A DNA stretch of 64,000 nucleotides from Gammaproteobacteria bacterium (GCA_021772915.1 JAJFLB010000008.1:59902-123901); one strand, 5' to 3'. Shown: positions 1 to 8,898, counted from the stretch's first letter. Translations and numbers: made by a program. The notes: a model not told the origin generated them from the letters alone.

Positions 1-105
1 TGTTTATCTCCAAACAGCCTATTTGTCACCAAGTGTTGCATCGAATCCATTTTCCACGCTGTATTTTTGAAAATTACGGACAACTTAAATAGTTTGGGAG
101 GCGTC

Positions 106-2514
106 ATGCTGTTAGATTCAACCAAGAACCAGCCGTTGGGCTGGAAACAGGCAGGGTCAGTTCTTTTAACCCTGACATTCGTGTTGTTCCTGCTCGCACC
201 GGTGCAACAAGTCTTCGCACAGAGTGAACAGGCCAGCAACGCGGTACTCGAAGAAATCCTGGTGACCTCCCGTCGCTACGAGGAAAGTCTTGAAGATGCG
301 CCGGTCGCGGTGGGTGTCATGACCGAGGACTACATGAAGAAAAACAGAATCACCCGCGCCGATGACTTGATGGAAACCTCACCGGGTGCAACCTGGGAGA
401 GCTTCAGCAAAATGCAGCCGGTCGCCAGTATGCGCGGTGTCATCGCGCCAACTCCGGGTAACGCTTCCAGCGAAGCGTCAATTCAGACAGTGCAGGATAA
501 CGTCGTGATCACCAAGGACTCGATGAAGTACCCGACGATTTATGACATGGCGCGTGTCGAGGTCATGCGCGGCCCACAGGGGACCGCCTTTGGCCGCAAC
601 GCGTCGGTCGGCCTGATTCACTTCGTTTCGAATCGGCCAAGCCAGGATGAGTCCGGCGGCAATGCCACTCTGACATTTGGCTCAGACGAATTGGTTGAAC
701 TGGACGGATTCATCACCGGACAGTTTTCGGATACGGTCTCGGCTCGCCTGGCGTTCAATCATGATCAGCAGGACGGGCCCACGCAATCGGTCACCACCGG
801 CGAAGGACTGGACGGTGATCAGAACACGGCTTTGCGCGCCTCCCTGTTAATAGAGCCCAGTGACACATTCAGCGCCTACCTGAAAGTGGAATACAGTGCC
901 GACCGGGACGATGCACCGGTTCGTAGTGCTTACTACCAGCCTGGTACAGGCCTGACCTACGCGAATGACCCGTTTGTCAGGGGCCGAGCTGACGGTGGTC
1001 CCTACGCAGTGACCTGGTTCCGTCCTCAGGATCCATTCCTGAACGAGATATCTTCCGGTTTCGACTTCAGCACCGACAGGGATATCCTGACCATGGCTGC
1101 GGAACTCGTCTGGAACCTGGATAACGACCTGACGGTAACCTCGATCACAGGTTACCTCGACGGTGACACACATTCATTGATGGACCTCGTTGGCACACCC
1201 AACAATGTCTCGTTCCAGGAAGTGGCAAATGACGCAACGTCATTCAGTACCGAACTTCGCCTGGATAACATGGCAAGCGGCAATTCGATTCGCTGGTTAG
1301 CGGGTGTGTACTACATGACCGATGAGGAAGATCGTTTCGAGCAGAATATCTTCCAGGCGGATGGAGCCCGGCTTGGCCCGTGGGTTGAAACGCACATGGG
1401 AACCATTGCCAACAACAATACGGACAGCTATTCGGTTTTTGGTGAGATTTCTTTTGATATCAACGATAGGACAACACTGACCTATGGCGGTCGTTTCGTC
1501 GATGACAGCAAGGACTACCTGTACGGTGTTCGTGCCTGGGGAGCGAACAAACAGATTGCTGGCGTACCTGGAGTTGGTCCCGGTGTCGATGGTGTAGCAC
1601 AGGTTTGCCCCCTGGCTGGCCCACCGAACGGAACCTGTGGATCTGAAGCGAATCCGCTTGGATTCACCAACCACCCGGTTAGCGATTCCTGGACTGACTA
1701 CATCTCCAAGTTGTCCCTGGCGTATGAGATCAATGACAACCTCAACATCTACGGCCTGTATTCAGAAGGGTTCAAGAGCGGCACGTTCCAGCCCGACGCG
1801 CGTAACAAGGCCAGCGCTGATGTGGTTGTCGAGCCGGAAACGTCATGGAATTTTGAGATCGGATTGAAGGGCTCCGCACCACGCTATCGGTACGCCATCA
1901 CCGCCTACAGATTGGAAGTCGAGGGCGTGCAGACGATCAATCTGGTGCCGGTTGCCGCGGGCTTTACCGGTCTGATCAGCAACGTCGGTCGTGTCGAATC
2001 GACGGGTCTTGAACTCGAAGGCTCGTTCCTGATTTCGGATAACTTCCTGTTAAGCGGAACTGTCGGCCTGATCGACGCCGAGATGAAAGACACGCCGGAT
2101 CCGACTGGCGCCATCGACCCGGGCACGGGTCAGGTTTACCAACTCGATGGCCATCGGCCGGCGGGTGCACCAGAGTGGACTTACACTCTTTTCGGCGAAT
2201 ATTCGGTCGACCTGAGCAATGGTTCGAGCCTGCAGTTCCGGGCAGACGTGCGCTCGCGGAGCGACGTATTCAACCAGACGTCAAATCGCTTTACGAATCC
2301 CCCGCTGCGCTTGCGTCCCGAAGTCACCAACTTTGGTGCTCGGGTTACCTGGAGATCGGCGGATGAGAACCTGACGGTCTCGATATGGGGCAAAAATATC
2401 AACGAAGACGTGGATATTGAGAACTTCGGTCCACCCAGCCCTTGCTGCAGTTCGTTCGCAGCTGGCTTCCGCGGCAAGCGCAGCTTTGGCGCAACGGTTA
2501 GCTATGGCTTTTAG
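106..2514 (+). CDS. TonB-dependent outer-membrane receptor
   Basis: Predicted gated outer-membrane channel that imports an unidentified large or scarce substrate using TonB energy. The N-terminus carries a signal peptide ending near residue 38 (VFAQ), then a TonB-box-like EEILVTSRR stretch, a plug domain (about residues 50-170, including MRGPQGTAFGRNASVG) and a beta-barrel that ends in a terminal Phe, as expected for barrel insertion. About 800 residues is normal for the family. I chose ATG at 106 because GGGAGG lies 4-5 nt upstream; an in-frame TTG at 67 has no such site. A strong hairpin terminator follows. The next gene is an exported RidA-like protein, but no dedicated transporter or regulator is adjacent, so the substrate cannot be named. 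Confidence 0.93.
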   Translation: MLLDSTKNQPLGWKQAGSVLLTLTFVLFLLAPVQQVFAQSEQASNAVLEEILVTSRRYEESLEDAPVAVGVMTEDYMKKNRITRADDLMETSPGATWESFSKMQPVASMRGVIAPTPGNASSEASIQTVQDNVVITKDSMKYPTIYDMARVEVMRGPQGTAFGRNASVGLIHFVSNRPSQDESGGNATLTFGSDELVELDGFITGQFSDTVSARLAFNHDQQDGPTQSVTTGEGLDGDQNTALRASLLIEPSDTFSAYLKVEYSADRDDAPVRSAYYQPGTGLTYANDPFVRGRADGGPYAVTWFRPQDPFLNEISSGFDFSTDRDILTMAAELVWNLDNDLTVTSITGYLDGDTHSLMDLVGTPNNVSFQEVANDATSFSTELRLDNMASGNSIRWLAGVYYMTDEEDRFEQNIFQADGARLGPWVETHMGTIANNNTDSYSVFGEISFDINDRTTLTYGGRFVDDSKDYLYGVRAWGANKQIAGVPGVGPGVDGVAQVCPLAGPPNGTCGSEANPLGFTNHPVSDSWTDYISKLSLAYEINDNLNIYGLYSEGFKSGTFQPDARNKASADVVVEPETSWNFEIGLKGSAPRYRYAITAYRLEVEGVQTINLVPVAAGFTGLISNVGRVESTGLELEGSFLISDNFLLSGTVGLIDAEMKDTPDPTGAIDPGTGQVYQLDGHRPAGAPEWTYTLFGEYSVDLSNGSSLQFRADVRSRSDVFNQTSNRFTNPPLRLRPEVTNFGARVTWRSADENLTVSIWGKNINEDVDIENFGPPSPCCSSFAAGFRGKRSFGATVSYGF

Positions 2515-2550
2515 GATTTAACAGTGGTCCTTTAAAGTCCTGGCAATTTG

Positions 2551-2581
2551 AACGGCAATCCATTGGGTTGCCGTTTTTTTA
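2551..2581 (+). terminator. Rho-independent terminator after the TonB receptor
   Basis: Perfect 8-bp inverted repeat AACGGCAA / TTGCCGTT (2551-2558 and 2568-2575) separated by 9 nt and running into a T tract. It lies 37 nt after the receptor stop. Confidence 0.85.
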
Positions 2582-2632
2582 TAGGCAACGGGAATTCTGA
2601 CCGGACTACAAACGAATATAAGGAAGCGAAGT

Positions 2633-3106
2633 ATGAAAGTCACACCAGGATGTATCAGCGTAATTCTTCTGCTTGCAACGGGCAGTGGAATGTCCAAAGC
2701 CAATGAAATTATTACATTGGCACCGGACTCGGTGTTCAAGCCCTTCAAAAACCGTTTCAGTCACGGAAAACTAATACCACCGGGTGCCACCTGGCTGATC
2801 ACTGCAGGCCAAACCGGTGTCAGCCCGGAAGGCGAGGTTGGCAAAGATATCAAGGCGCAGGCCGACCAGGCCATGCAGAACCTGTATAACATTATCAAAG
2901 AAGGTGGCATGGACAGCGAGGACATTGTCAAAATGACGATCTATTACCTCGACCCGGCCCACCTGTCGGTCATTGTTGCGGCCAGGAACCGTTATTTTGG
3001 CAAGGACTTCAGCCCAGCCAGTACGGCAGTGGGCGTTCCGGCGTTAGCAAGACCGCAGTACCTGGTGGAGGTCGAGGCGGTCGCGGCCAAAGTCATCAAA
3101 CCCTGA
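2633..3106 (+). CDS. Exported RidA/YjgF-family protein
   Basis: Rid-fold protein; cytosolic members hydrolyse reactive enamine/imine intermediates. The body (residues ~50-155) carries Rid hallmarks: ITAGQTGVSPEG, QADQAMQNLYNII, and a closing LVEVEAVAA strand. Two things are odd. A hydrophobic leader (residues 1-23) suggests export, whereas RidA itself is cytosolic. The Arg near the end (ARPQYLVEVEA) sits two residues nearer the last strand than the catalytic Arg of canonical RidA (ARLPK..EIEA), which is typical of divergent Rid subgroups with unknown substrates. Start ATG is preceded by AAGGAAG. It is separated from the receptor by a terminator, so it probably has its own promoter. The fold is confident; activity is not. 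Confidence 0.85.
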   Translation: MKVTPGCISVILLLATGSGMSKANEIITLAPDSVFKPFKNRFSHGKLIPPGATWLITAGQTGVSPEGEVGKDIKAQADQAMQNLYNIIKEGGMDSEDIVKMTIYYLDPAHLSVIVAARNRYFGKDFSPASTAVGVPALARPQYLVEVEAVAAKVIKP

Positions 3107-3140
3107 CCCGCTTGCCGAATACTCAATGGTCAAGCATCAA

Positions 3141-3180
3141 GTGCTCCACCCACATTCATTTGTCCAATGTGGGTGGGGCA
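3141..3180. terminator. Bidirectional hairpin between convergent genes
   Basis: Sixteen-base arms with one mismatch (core CCACCCACATT at 3146-3156 and AATGTGGGTGG at 3166-3176) around a 9-nt loop. It sits between the RidA-like gene and the convergent glycosyltransferase and overlaps the last codons of the latter. T tracts are weak. Confidence 0.55.
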
Positions 3181-3956
3181 CCTGATTCTTGACTAACTTC
3201 TGGAAGCGTCCATTTCTCCTGGTATTCTTCAGGGATCGTCAGCCCATATTTATTCTTTAGGAACTCTTTGCACTGGGCGAAACTCACTTCACAGGCGTGG
3301 CCCCAATCGACGACTTCGTGAGTGAGATCACTCAGACCTTTCCTTTGGAAACACATGAGTTCTGAAACACAAAACTTCCGGGGAACATGAGTTGCGAGCA
3401 GATCATCGATATTCTCCATATGAGTGTAGACACCGTTTATGGTGAGTTCTGCATTCTCGAACGAGTAGTCAAGAAAGGGGTTGCTAAGCATGAAGTTGAA
3501 AATTTTGCTGTTGTAAGCGATGGCATGGGCTGTAGTTACCCACATGTCAAGTTTCCACAACCAACGGGATATAATCTGGATTGGATCGAGTTGAAATAAG
3601 AATTTCCGTGAAATTTCGAGATTGCCTCCCAGATAGAAGAGGTTCCAGTCGACCTTCCTGAGCGTGTCGATAGAACACTGCAGGAAGCCAGGATCGTAAT
3701 TTTTGAATATAACGTCGTCTTCAAATATCAGGAGATTGTCCAGGCCACTTTCTTCGGCATCTCTGATAGCGGTCAGCACGCTTAAAATGAGGTTCTTTTT
3801 GTTGTCATTGTTGCCGGTTATGGCTGGCAGTCTCTGGACCCGGTGGCGTATACCAACGTTGTCGAATTCTTCGCAAGCCAGGGCCCATCTATCAGGTCTT
3901 GAGTCCAGGTTGATACAGACAATTCTGTCAAAAAAATCAAATGGGTTTGCAGTCAT
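3156..3956 (-). CDS. Glycosyltransferase family 25 (LPS-type) protein
   Basis: Predicted sugar transferase acting on surface glycans. The N-terminal FDRIVCINLDSRPDRW (residues ~9-24) and LLIFEDDVIF near residue 75 match the GT25 signature (INLxxRxDR ... EDD), with the Asp pair expected to bind the metal/nucleotide sugar. At 266 residues it is a usual length. There is no signal peptide, consistent with a cytoplasmic enzyme. It runs convergent to the RidA-like gene and shares a strong hairpin at its 3' end. No other glycan genes are adjacent, so the acceptor is unknown. Confidence 0.82.
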   Translation of the reverse strand: MTANPFDFFDRIVCINLDSRPDRWALACEEFDNVGIRHRVQRLPAITGNNDNKKNLILSVLTAIRDAEESGLDNLLIFEDDVIFKNYDPGFLQCSIDTLRKVDWNLFYLGGNLEISRKFLFQLDPIQIISRWLWKLDMWVTTAHAIAYNSKIFNFMLSNPFLDYSFENAELTINGVYTHMENIDDLLATHVPRKFCVSELMCFQRKGLSDLTHEVVDWGHACEVSFAQCKEFLKNKYGLTIPEEYQEKWTLPEVSQESGAPPTLDK

Positions 3957-3977
3957 TGACTTCTGCCTTGGTGGGTC

Positions 3978-4345
3978 TTATTTGAACCAGTAATCATCAG
4001 CAGTGGTTGTGTCCCGTGCGGCCTGCTCGGTTTCAAACCCCGGCGCCATCGAAGCACGGATTCCTGGCAGCACCTTGTGGTGTTCATTATTCAGTGTCCG
4101 AAGCCAGCGTTGTTGGCCCATCGTCAGGGCGACAAAGAAACCCAGTTCAACCAGTTCGGGCTCTGTGAAATGGCTGTGCAATAGATCCCACAACTCGTCA
4201 TTGGTCTGCAGGTCCCGGATAATAGCTTCGGTATACGCGAGCGCGGCTTTTCCCTTGCAACGTAACGATCCGACTTTTCAAATTCGAGCAGTTCACGGTA
4301 ATCCTCCTCGACGAGGCCTGCATCGCGAGATCTCTCGGACCGCTG
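3978..4345 (-). pseudogene. Frameshifted carboxymuconolactone decarboxylase/AhpD-like gene
   Basis: The reverse strand reads two pieces of one protein in different frames. The upstream piece (about 4345-4250) reads SRDAGLVEEDYRELLEFEKS then DRYVAREK. The downstream piece (4250-3978) reads AALAYTEAIIRDLQTNDELW, then FTEPELVELGFFVALTMGQQ to the stop. Joined, they match the helical C-terminal part of the carboxymuconolactone decarboxylase/AhpD family. The break is at an AGGGAAAAG run near 4245-4255, where one missing base would restore the frame, so a sequencing error is possible. The N-terminal part, where the CxxC of AhpD would lie, is not present upstream, which favours a real 5'-truncated pseudogene. 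Confidence 0.6.
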
Positions 4346-4455
4346 ATTGCCACACTATTCGCATTTCACTGAACGGGAGACGTTGATACGGCATAGCTTT
4401 ATAATATTGTGATCAAGAAAACCATTGGCAAAAGACGCCTTCCAGGCCGTTGCAT

Positions 4456-5775
4456 ATGAAAAAAATCATACTACTTGCAGTTTTACTAATGTCAAATTCT
4501 TGTTTGACACATAGCTCTAGTAAAAATGAAGAAACCCCTCTTACTCAAGGTAAAAACAAAAACGAAATTAGCAAAAAAATATTCTTTGAAGTTGACAGCT
4601 TATTGAAAACTGATAATGGCAAGTTTTGGGACAAACCATTGTATGGTCCAATAATTTTTATTGACCCTGAAACAAGAGAATTTATTGCTAATGAAAACAA
4701 TTCATCAGACAAATTCAGAAAAATCAATTCTGTTTTTTCGGACACCTTGCCAAATGATATAAATATTGCAAACACAGCTTTGAATTGGGAAAACAAAAGA
4801 TGGACTATGGTAATGCTACCATTGCCGATAGACAAAACATCCCGAAACAATTTGGTGATTCACGAATTATTTCATCGCATACAACCTGAAATTGGATTTG
4901 AAGACCTTGAAGAGCTCAACAACGGTCATTTAGATACTTATGAAGGTAGATTATTACTCATATTTGAATTGCAGGCATTAAAGAAAGCGCTATCTGCTGA
5001 AAACGATAGTTTAAGAAAGTTACATCTAACAAATGCCTTTACTTTTAGAAACAAAAGACAGACCAATGAAGAAAGGAAAAATGCAGAAAACTCATTAGAA
5101 ATTAATGAAGGGCTTGCAGAGTATACTGCGATTATGTTGAGTGGCAGAAATGAAAATGATATGAAATTGCATTTGACTAATGGTGTAAATCAATTCTATG
5201 ACAACCCAAGCTTTGTAAGGTCTTTTGCTTACCAAACATTGCCAATTTATGGCTATCTTCTTTCTCTGCGAAAAATCAATTGGCACAAAGAAATTTCACG
5301 AAGTACTAACTTGACTGATTTTTTCATCAAATCTTTCGCCATCGAAACATCTACCAACATTTCGTTTGAACTAATAGCCAAAGAAAACGATTATGACTAT
5401 GAAAATATAGCAAAAAAAGAGAAAGCAAGAGAAAATGGAAGATTAGAAAAAATTACGAAATTCAAGACGACGTTTCTCAAACAACCAACACTAAAACTAT
5501 ATTTTGAAAATATGAATATTTCGTTTGACCCAAGAAATATAACACCTCTTGAGAATTTTGGGACTGTTTATCCAACTATGAGAGTCACGGATAATTGGGG
5601 AATTTTAAGTGTAAAAAACGGAGCACTATTAGGCTCTAATTGGGAAAGTGTCATCGTTTCTGCACCAACAGAAATTAGTGATGAAATTGTAAAAGGAGAC
5701 GGATGGACTTTGGAGCTAAAAAATGGTTGGAAGGTCAATAAAGTGGAAAATAAATTTGAACTAAAAAAGAAATAA
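4456..5775 (+). CDS. Putative zinc metalloprotease-like lipoprotein, AT-rich
   Basis: I do not recognise a named family. The protein starts with a lipoprotein signal (MKKIILLAVLLMSNSC, acylated Cys near residue 16). An HELFH motif (HExxH, about residues 136-140) is followed ~75 residues later by EINEGLAEYTA, the EGxAEY pattern that supplies the third zinc ligand in gluzincin-type peptidases. It would act in the periplasm or at the cell surface. Base use is strikingly unlike its neighbours: AT-rich, dense in AAA/GAA/AAT codons, and lacking a clear Shine-Dalgarno. Both traits are common in Bacteroidota. I used ATG 4456 rather than in-frame TTG 4450 because the lipoprotein leader begins there. 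It is flanked by a pseudogene and a foreign-looking cassette, so recent transfer is likely. Confidence 0.75.
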   Translation: MKKIILLAVLLMSNSCLTHSSSKNEETPLTQGKNKNEISKKIFFEVDSLLKTDNGKFWDKPLYGPIIFIDPETREFIANENNSSDKFRKINSVFSDTLPNDINIANTALNWENKRWTMVMLPLPIDKTSRNNLVIHELFHRIQPEIGFEDLEELNNGHLDTYEGRLLLIFELQALKKALSAENDSLRKLHLTNAFTFRNKRQTNEERKNAENSLEINEGLAEYTAIMLSGRNENDMKLHLTNGVNQFYDNPSFVRSFAYQTLPIYGYLLSLRKINWHKEISRSTNLTDFFIKSFAIETSTNISFELIAKENDYDYENIAKKEKARENGRLEKITKFKTTFLKQPTLKLYFENMNISFDPRNITPLENFGTVYPTMRVTDNWGILSVKNGALLGSNWESVIVSAPTEISDEIVKGDGWTLELKNGWKVNKVENKFELKKK

Positions 5776-5919
5776 CCATGCATATGGATGATATTGTCAC
5801 GTTAACGAAAGTGAGCTGTCGAAAGTCCAGAAGAGGAGCTATGCGCAATTAGCACACGCAGGTCACCTCACTCATGTCTTTAATCACGAAAAGTTGTGGG
5901 TGCCCTGAATGGCACTAAG

Positions 5920-6339
5920 TTAAGGTCTGTCTGCACGTTTTTGGCCGCGGTTGGGAACTTCTCTCATTTCAGTCTCGGAAAACCCTGAACCTGGTTTTTT
6001 ATATTCGTCACGTGGTGGCGAAAAAACATCAATAATTTTCGCCCCTTTTGGACCTGCCTTAAAGCCATGTTCAACTCCACCGGGGGTTCGCCAGAAACTC
6101 CCCTTTTTAACTTCATAATCTTTTCCACCCTGAATTCTCGTGCCGCATCCTTCAAGTAAGAAACCCCACTGCTCCTGAGGATGGCTGTGAATATTTCCTG
6201 CGGCGTTAGGTTCAACTTCCACAATGGAAAGCATGGCCTGGTCTCCCGGAAAAATTCGGGTAGTTAAACCCGGAGCTAAATCCCTGTTAATTCCTTGAGA
6301 TTTATCGAAGAGACTATAAAATAAACTTTCATTTGACAT
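5920..6339 (-). CDS. Small single-domain cupin protein
   Basis: A 139-residue cupin. IHSHPQEQWGFLLEG (residues ~50-65) gives the HxH...E metal-binding motif, and GGVEHGF (~residue 87-93) gives the second-motif His. Such proteins act as metal-dependent isomerases, dioxygenases or sensors; none can be specified here. It is the last gene of a leftward cluster (RraA-like, alpha/beta hydrolase, aminotransferase, cupin) 30 nt downstream of the aminotransferase, which implies co-transcription and a role in the same pathway. Start MSNESLF has AAAAGGA upstream. Confidence 0.82.
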   Translation of the reverse strand: MSNESLFYSLFDKSQGINRDLAPGLTTRIFPGDQAMLSIVEVEPNAAGNIHSHPQEQWGFLLEGCGTRIQGGKDYEVKKGSFWRTPGGVEHGFKAGPKGAKIIDVFSPPRDEYKKPGSGFSETEMREVPNRGQKRADRP

Positions 6340-6369
6340 AACAAATCCTTTTCTTGGGTGTTTGCTTTT

Positions 6370-7374
6370 TTATGGGGTAAAAATATGGGTCCAACTGTGG
6401 GGATCATCGCCAACCCCGGATTGAATATCAAATAAACTACTCCGTAACCGCGTACTAAGTGCCTTCTTTGAAAAAGTAATTCTAGAAGCCTCGCTTGCAA
6501 ACAAGTCAACAGGGGCCACAGTCCAGGCTGTCCCGGTGAAAAACATTTCTTGGGCATGTTTCTCTATTTCTTTAAACTCTATTTGTCTTTCAATGACAGG
6601 AATTTTGAACTCAGATTTTAAAAGTTGAATAACCGAATCTCTTGTAACTCCCGCCAAAATTTCTCCATCTAGAGGCGGGGTAACCACACTGCCATCCTTT
6701 AGGTAAACAAAAGCGTTTGAGCCAGCCGATTCAGTAATTACATGGGGATTATCGGATTTTCCAAAAACAATATCGCTGTACCCTTTATTAACCCACTTAT
6801 CCCGAAGAACCAGAGAGCCAACATAATTAGCCGCGACCTTTGCCTCACCAATCCCTGTTCCGGCAACACGCGGCCGGCCAACAAATCGAAGCCGAAGGCC
6901 GGACTCCTTTCCTTTCCCTGCGAAATACTCTCCAACCGGGGAAACCCAGATTAAAAAGGTTGCCTCCTGAGCAAGGGTTTGCCCCAGAAGGGGGTTGCTT
7001 CCAAATTCCAGGGGGCGAATATACAAACTCCCGTCCCCATAATTGGGAACAAGGTCAATATTTTTATCAAGTACCAATTTCAACCCTTCAAAAAAATCGG
7101 ACTCAGGAACAAGGGGAAGCCCAACTATGGAAGCAGAGCACTGGAGCCGCTTTGCGTTGTCCCTTGGCCTAAAAAGCCTAATATTTCCATCCTTGCCTCG
7201 GAAGGCTTTGGTACCCTCAAATATAGTTTGCCCATAGGACAACACCGCAGCTGCCGGGGAAATTTTGAGGTCACCACTTTCAACAATTTGGCCCTGCCAC
7301 TTTTGTGAAATTTCGCGATCAAATTTTGCAAGATAATAAGGCAGACCTTCTTGAAATTTAAAACCTTGAGCCAT
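6370..7374 (-). CDS. Branched-chain-amino-acid aminotransferase-type PLP enzyme
   Basis: Fold-type IV PLP aminotransferase (IlvE/BCAT group), moving an amino group between an amino acid and a 2-oxo acid. Visible marks: LSYGQTIFEGTKAFRG near the N-terminus, YIRPLEFGSNP, and GEAKVAANYV, whose Lys (about residue 179) is the expected Schiff-base lysine. ITESAGSNAFVY stands where IlvE has EE.GG.N.F, so side-chain specificity may differ from Val/Leu/Ile. ATG 7374 (MAQGFKFQ) has GGAG upstream; a longer start at 7419 is possible. It overlaps the hydrolase gene by about 17 nt, a translational-coupling arrangement. Because it sits in a catabolic cassette, biosynthesis of branched-chain amino acids is not the obvious role. 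Confidence 0.87.
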   Translation of the reverse strand: MAQGFKFQEGLPYYLAKFDREISQKWQGQIVESGDLKISPAAAVLSYGQTIFEGTKAFRGKDGNIRLFRPRDNAKRLQCSASIVGLPLVPESDFFEGLKLVLDKNIDLVPNYGDGSLYIRPLEFGSNPLLGQTLAQEATFLIWVSPVGEYFAGKGKESGLRLRFVGRPRVAGTGIGEAKVAANYVGSLVLRDKWVNKGYSDIVFGKSDNPHVITESAGSNAFVYLKDGSVVTPPLDGEILAGVTRDSVIQLLKSEFKIPVIERQIEFKEIEKHAQEMFFTGTAWTVAPVDLFASEASRITFSKKALSTRLRSSLFDIQSGVGDDPHSWTHIFTP

Positions 7375-8176
7375 AGCTAATTTTCTCCGCTTCCTGAATG
7401 AAGTTTGACATGTTGTCAAACAGGTAAACTGGGTTGGTGTTCATTGGGAAATGGCTGGCATGTGGGACACTTAAAACCTGCACTCCCCTTTTTGAAAGTT
7501 CTGGCAAGTAAGTAAGGTGGCTATTTTCAACCCCATGAACAAACATTTTATTAGCTGACAGGCTTGTAAATTTCTCAAAAAGGCCAGACCGGTTGGAATG
7601 ATCATAAATAGAACTCAAGTAAGGAAGAACGACTTCAGTGCTGATTTTATTCGGCGCGCCAGCAATATAGGAAGCATAACCAAACTGCTCAACCTTTGAG
7701 GTCCGCTCCATAAACTGTTCGAAAAATTCTTGGGAGTTTTTGGCCGGATACTGAAAAATCTGGCGACTCATAAAGGTGTCCCCTGGGGCCACATTTCCCT
7801 CAATGTTAGTAAAAGAAATCACCTGTTCCTGCAGTTGGTGGCCCACAAGGAGCGCCGTTAACCCGCCCATGCTGTGGCCACAGATGTGAAAGCGATCCAA
7901 ATTCCAAAGATCAAGGAGTTGCAGAGTCAGATCTACCAGAAAATCAATACTGGCCAGTTCGGGGTTGGAAATTTTTGACTGCCCCAATCCCGGGAGATCG
8001 AACGCATAAAGTCCTCGGTCTCTGTTCTCCGATCTTAAAATGAAGTCGTGATAATCTTCTTTGGAAGACCCAAACCCATGAAGCGCAATCAAAGGAGGAA
8101 GGTAACCCTCCTTCACAAAGGCGCTTAGTTCCAATTCAACCCCGTTAATGCAGAGATTGATGCTATTTTTTTTCAT
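7358..8176 (-). CDS. Alpha/beta-fold hydrolase
   Basis: A 272-residue alpha/beta hydrolase. LIALHGFGSSKEDY forms the HG oxyanion region, CGHSMGG holds the nucleophile Ser (residue ~102), and PHASHFPMN near residue 245 holds the likely catalytic His. Cytoplasmic: no leader. The substrate is unknown; C-C bond hydrolases, esterases and lactonases share this architecture. It lies between the RraA-like gene (13 nt upstream) and the aminotransferase (overlapping), in the same operon. Confidence 0.87.
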   Translation of the reverse strand: MKKNSINLCINGVELELSAFVKEGYLPPLIALHGFGSSKEDYHDFILRSENRDRGLYAFDLPGLGQSKISNPELASIDFLVDLTLQLLDLWNLDRFHICGHSMGGLTALLVGHQLQEQVISFTNIEGNVAPGDTFMSRQIFQYPAKNSQEFFEQFMERTSKVEQFGYASYIAGAPNKISTEVVLPYLSSIYDHSNRSGLFEKFTSLSANKMFVHGVENSHLTYLPELSKRGVQVLSVPHASHFPMNTNPVYLFDNMSNFIQEAEKISYGSRF

Positions 8177-8189
8177 GTTATGTGCTCTT

Positions 8190-8819
8190 TCAAGGAAGTG
8201 TAAGGTTTAGGATTTTGTAAAGAGGAATGCCCTTCGCAAATAATTGTTTTCTAATGGCCTCTTCCCTTTTTTCCCTTGCTTCAGCTTCATTTAAGGTTCC
8301 ATCAAGCTTGTCAGCAGGAACAACAACAACACCGTCCGCGTCACCCCTGATAAGATCCCCCTTAGAAATATTAATGTTTCCGAATTTGATTGGTTCTCCC
8401 AAGGACCCTCCTTCTCCAGTTTTAACGGGCCCATTAACTGCAGTTCCAAAAGCATATATTGGCAGAGGCATGCTCTTCAGATTCTCAACATCGCGAATAC
8501 AGCCCTCGAGGACAATTCCCCCAAGCTTTTGGTGGACAGCAGCCTCAACCAAAAGGTCTCCAATGTAGGCATGATTTTGTCTTCCAAGTGTCGAGATAAC
8601 TAGAACATCTTCTGGTTCAGCCAGATAAAGCGCCTTGTGAATCCAAATATTGCTAGCCGCTGGGCAAACTAAAGGGAAAGCCCTGCCATTGAGGTGTGGC
8701 TGCCCCCCCAAACACTGAAATTTATGGGAAAGAGCACCTTGTCTCCCGGACCCTTCATATAGATTTGCCACCGCCTGTTTTCCGGAACGCTCCAAGCTAA
8801 TAGCTGAAATAGATGACAT
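8190..8819 (-). CDS. RraA-like protein (4-hydroxy-4-methyl-2-oxoglutarate aldolase family)
   Basis: Member of the RraA/HMG-aldolase/dimethylmenaquinone-methyltransferase-like fold. Enzymatic members cleave 4-hydroxy-2-oxo acids (HMG to two pyruvates) or decarboxylate oxaloacetate with a divalent metal. Family marks: GGQPHLNGRAFPLVCP, LGGIVLEGCIRD (the Arg-Asp pair of the active site) and KGDLIRGDADGVVVVP, very typical of the C-terminal half. No RNase E context is present, and the catabolic neighbours favour an aldolase/decarboxylase. An upstream in-frame ATG at 8843 exists; 8819 (MSSISAIS) follows GAGGGTAAAGAAG. It is first gene of the leftward operon, divergent from the Lrp-type regulator. 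Confidence 0.85.
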   Translation of the reverse strand: MSSISAISLERSGKQAVANLYEGSGRQGALSHKFQCLGGQPHLNGRAFPLVCPAASNIWIHKALYLAEPEDVLVISTLGRQNHAYIGDLLVEAAVHQKLGGIVLEGCIRDVENLKSMPLPIYAFGTAVNGPVKTGEGGSLGEPIKFGNINISKGDLIRGDADGVVVVPADKLDGTLNEAEAREKREEAIRKQLFAKGIPLYKILNLTLP

Positions 8820-8882
8820 CTTCTTTACCCTCATGAAAAACACTTATATTCGTTTTCAGGCATTGTTTTACGTCGTTTCATG

Positions 8883-8894
8883 TGTTATATAACA
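8883..8894. promoter_or_regulatory. Palindromic operator candidate in divergent promoter
   Basis: Perfect 12-bp palindrome TGTTATATAACA, four bases before the regulator ATG and about 65 bp from the divergent RraA-like start. Its position fits binding by the adjacent Lrp/AsnC protein to control itself and the leftward operon. It occupies the place where a Shine-Dalgarno would be, and none is visible. Confidence 0.5.
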
Positions 8895-8898
8895 TATT

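Noticed and set aside
4383..4405. TTGATA and TATAAT promoter-like hexamers upstream of the AT-rich lipoprotein gene
   Set aside because: Spacing is only 11 bp, too short for a sigma-70 promoter, and AT-rich DNA yields such hexamers by chance.
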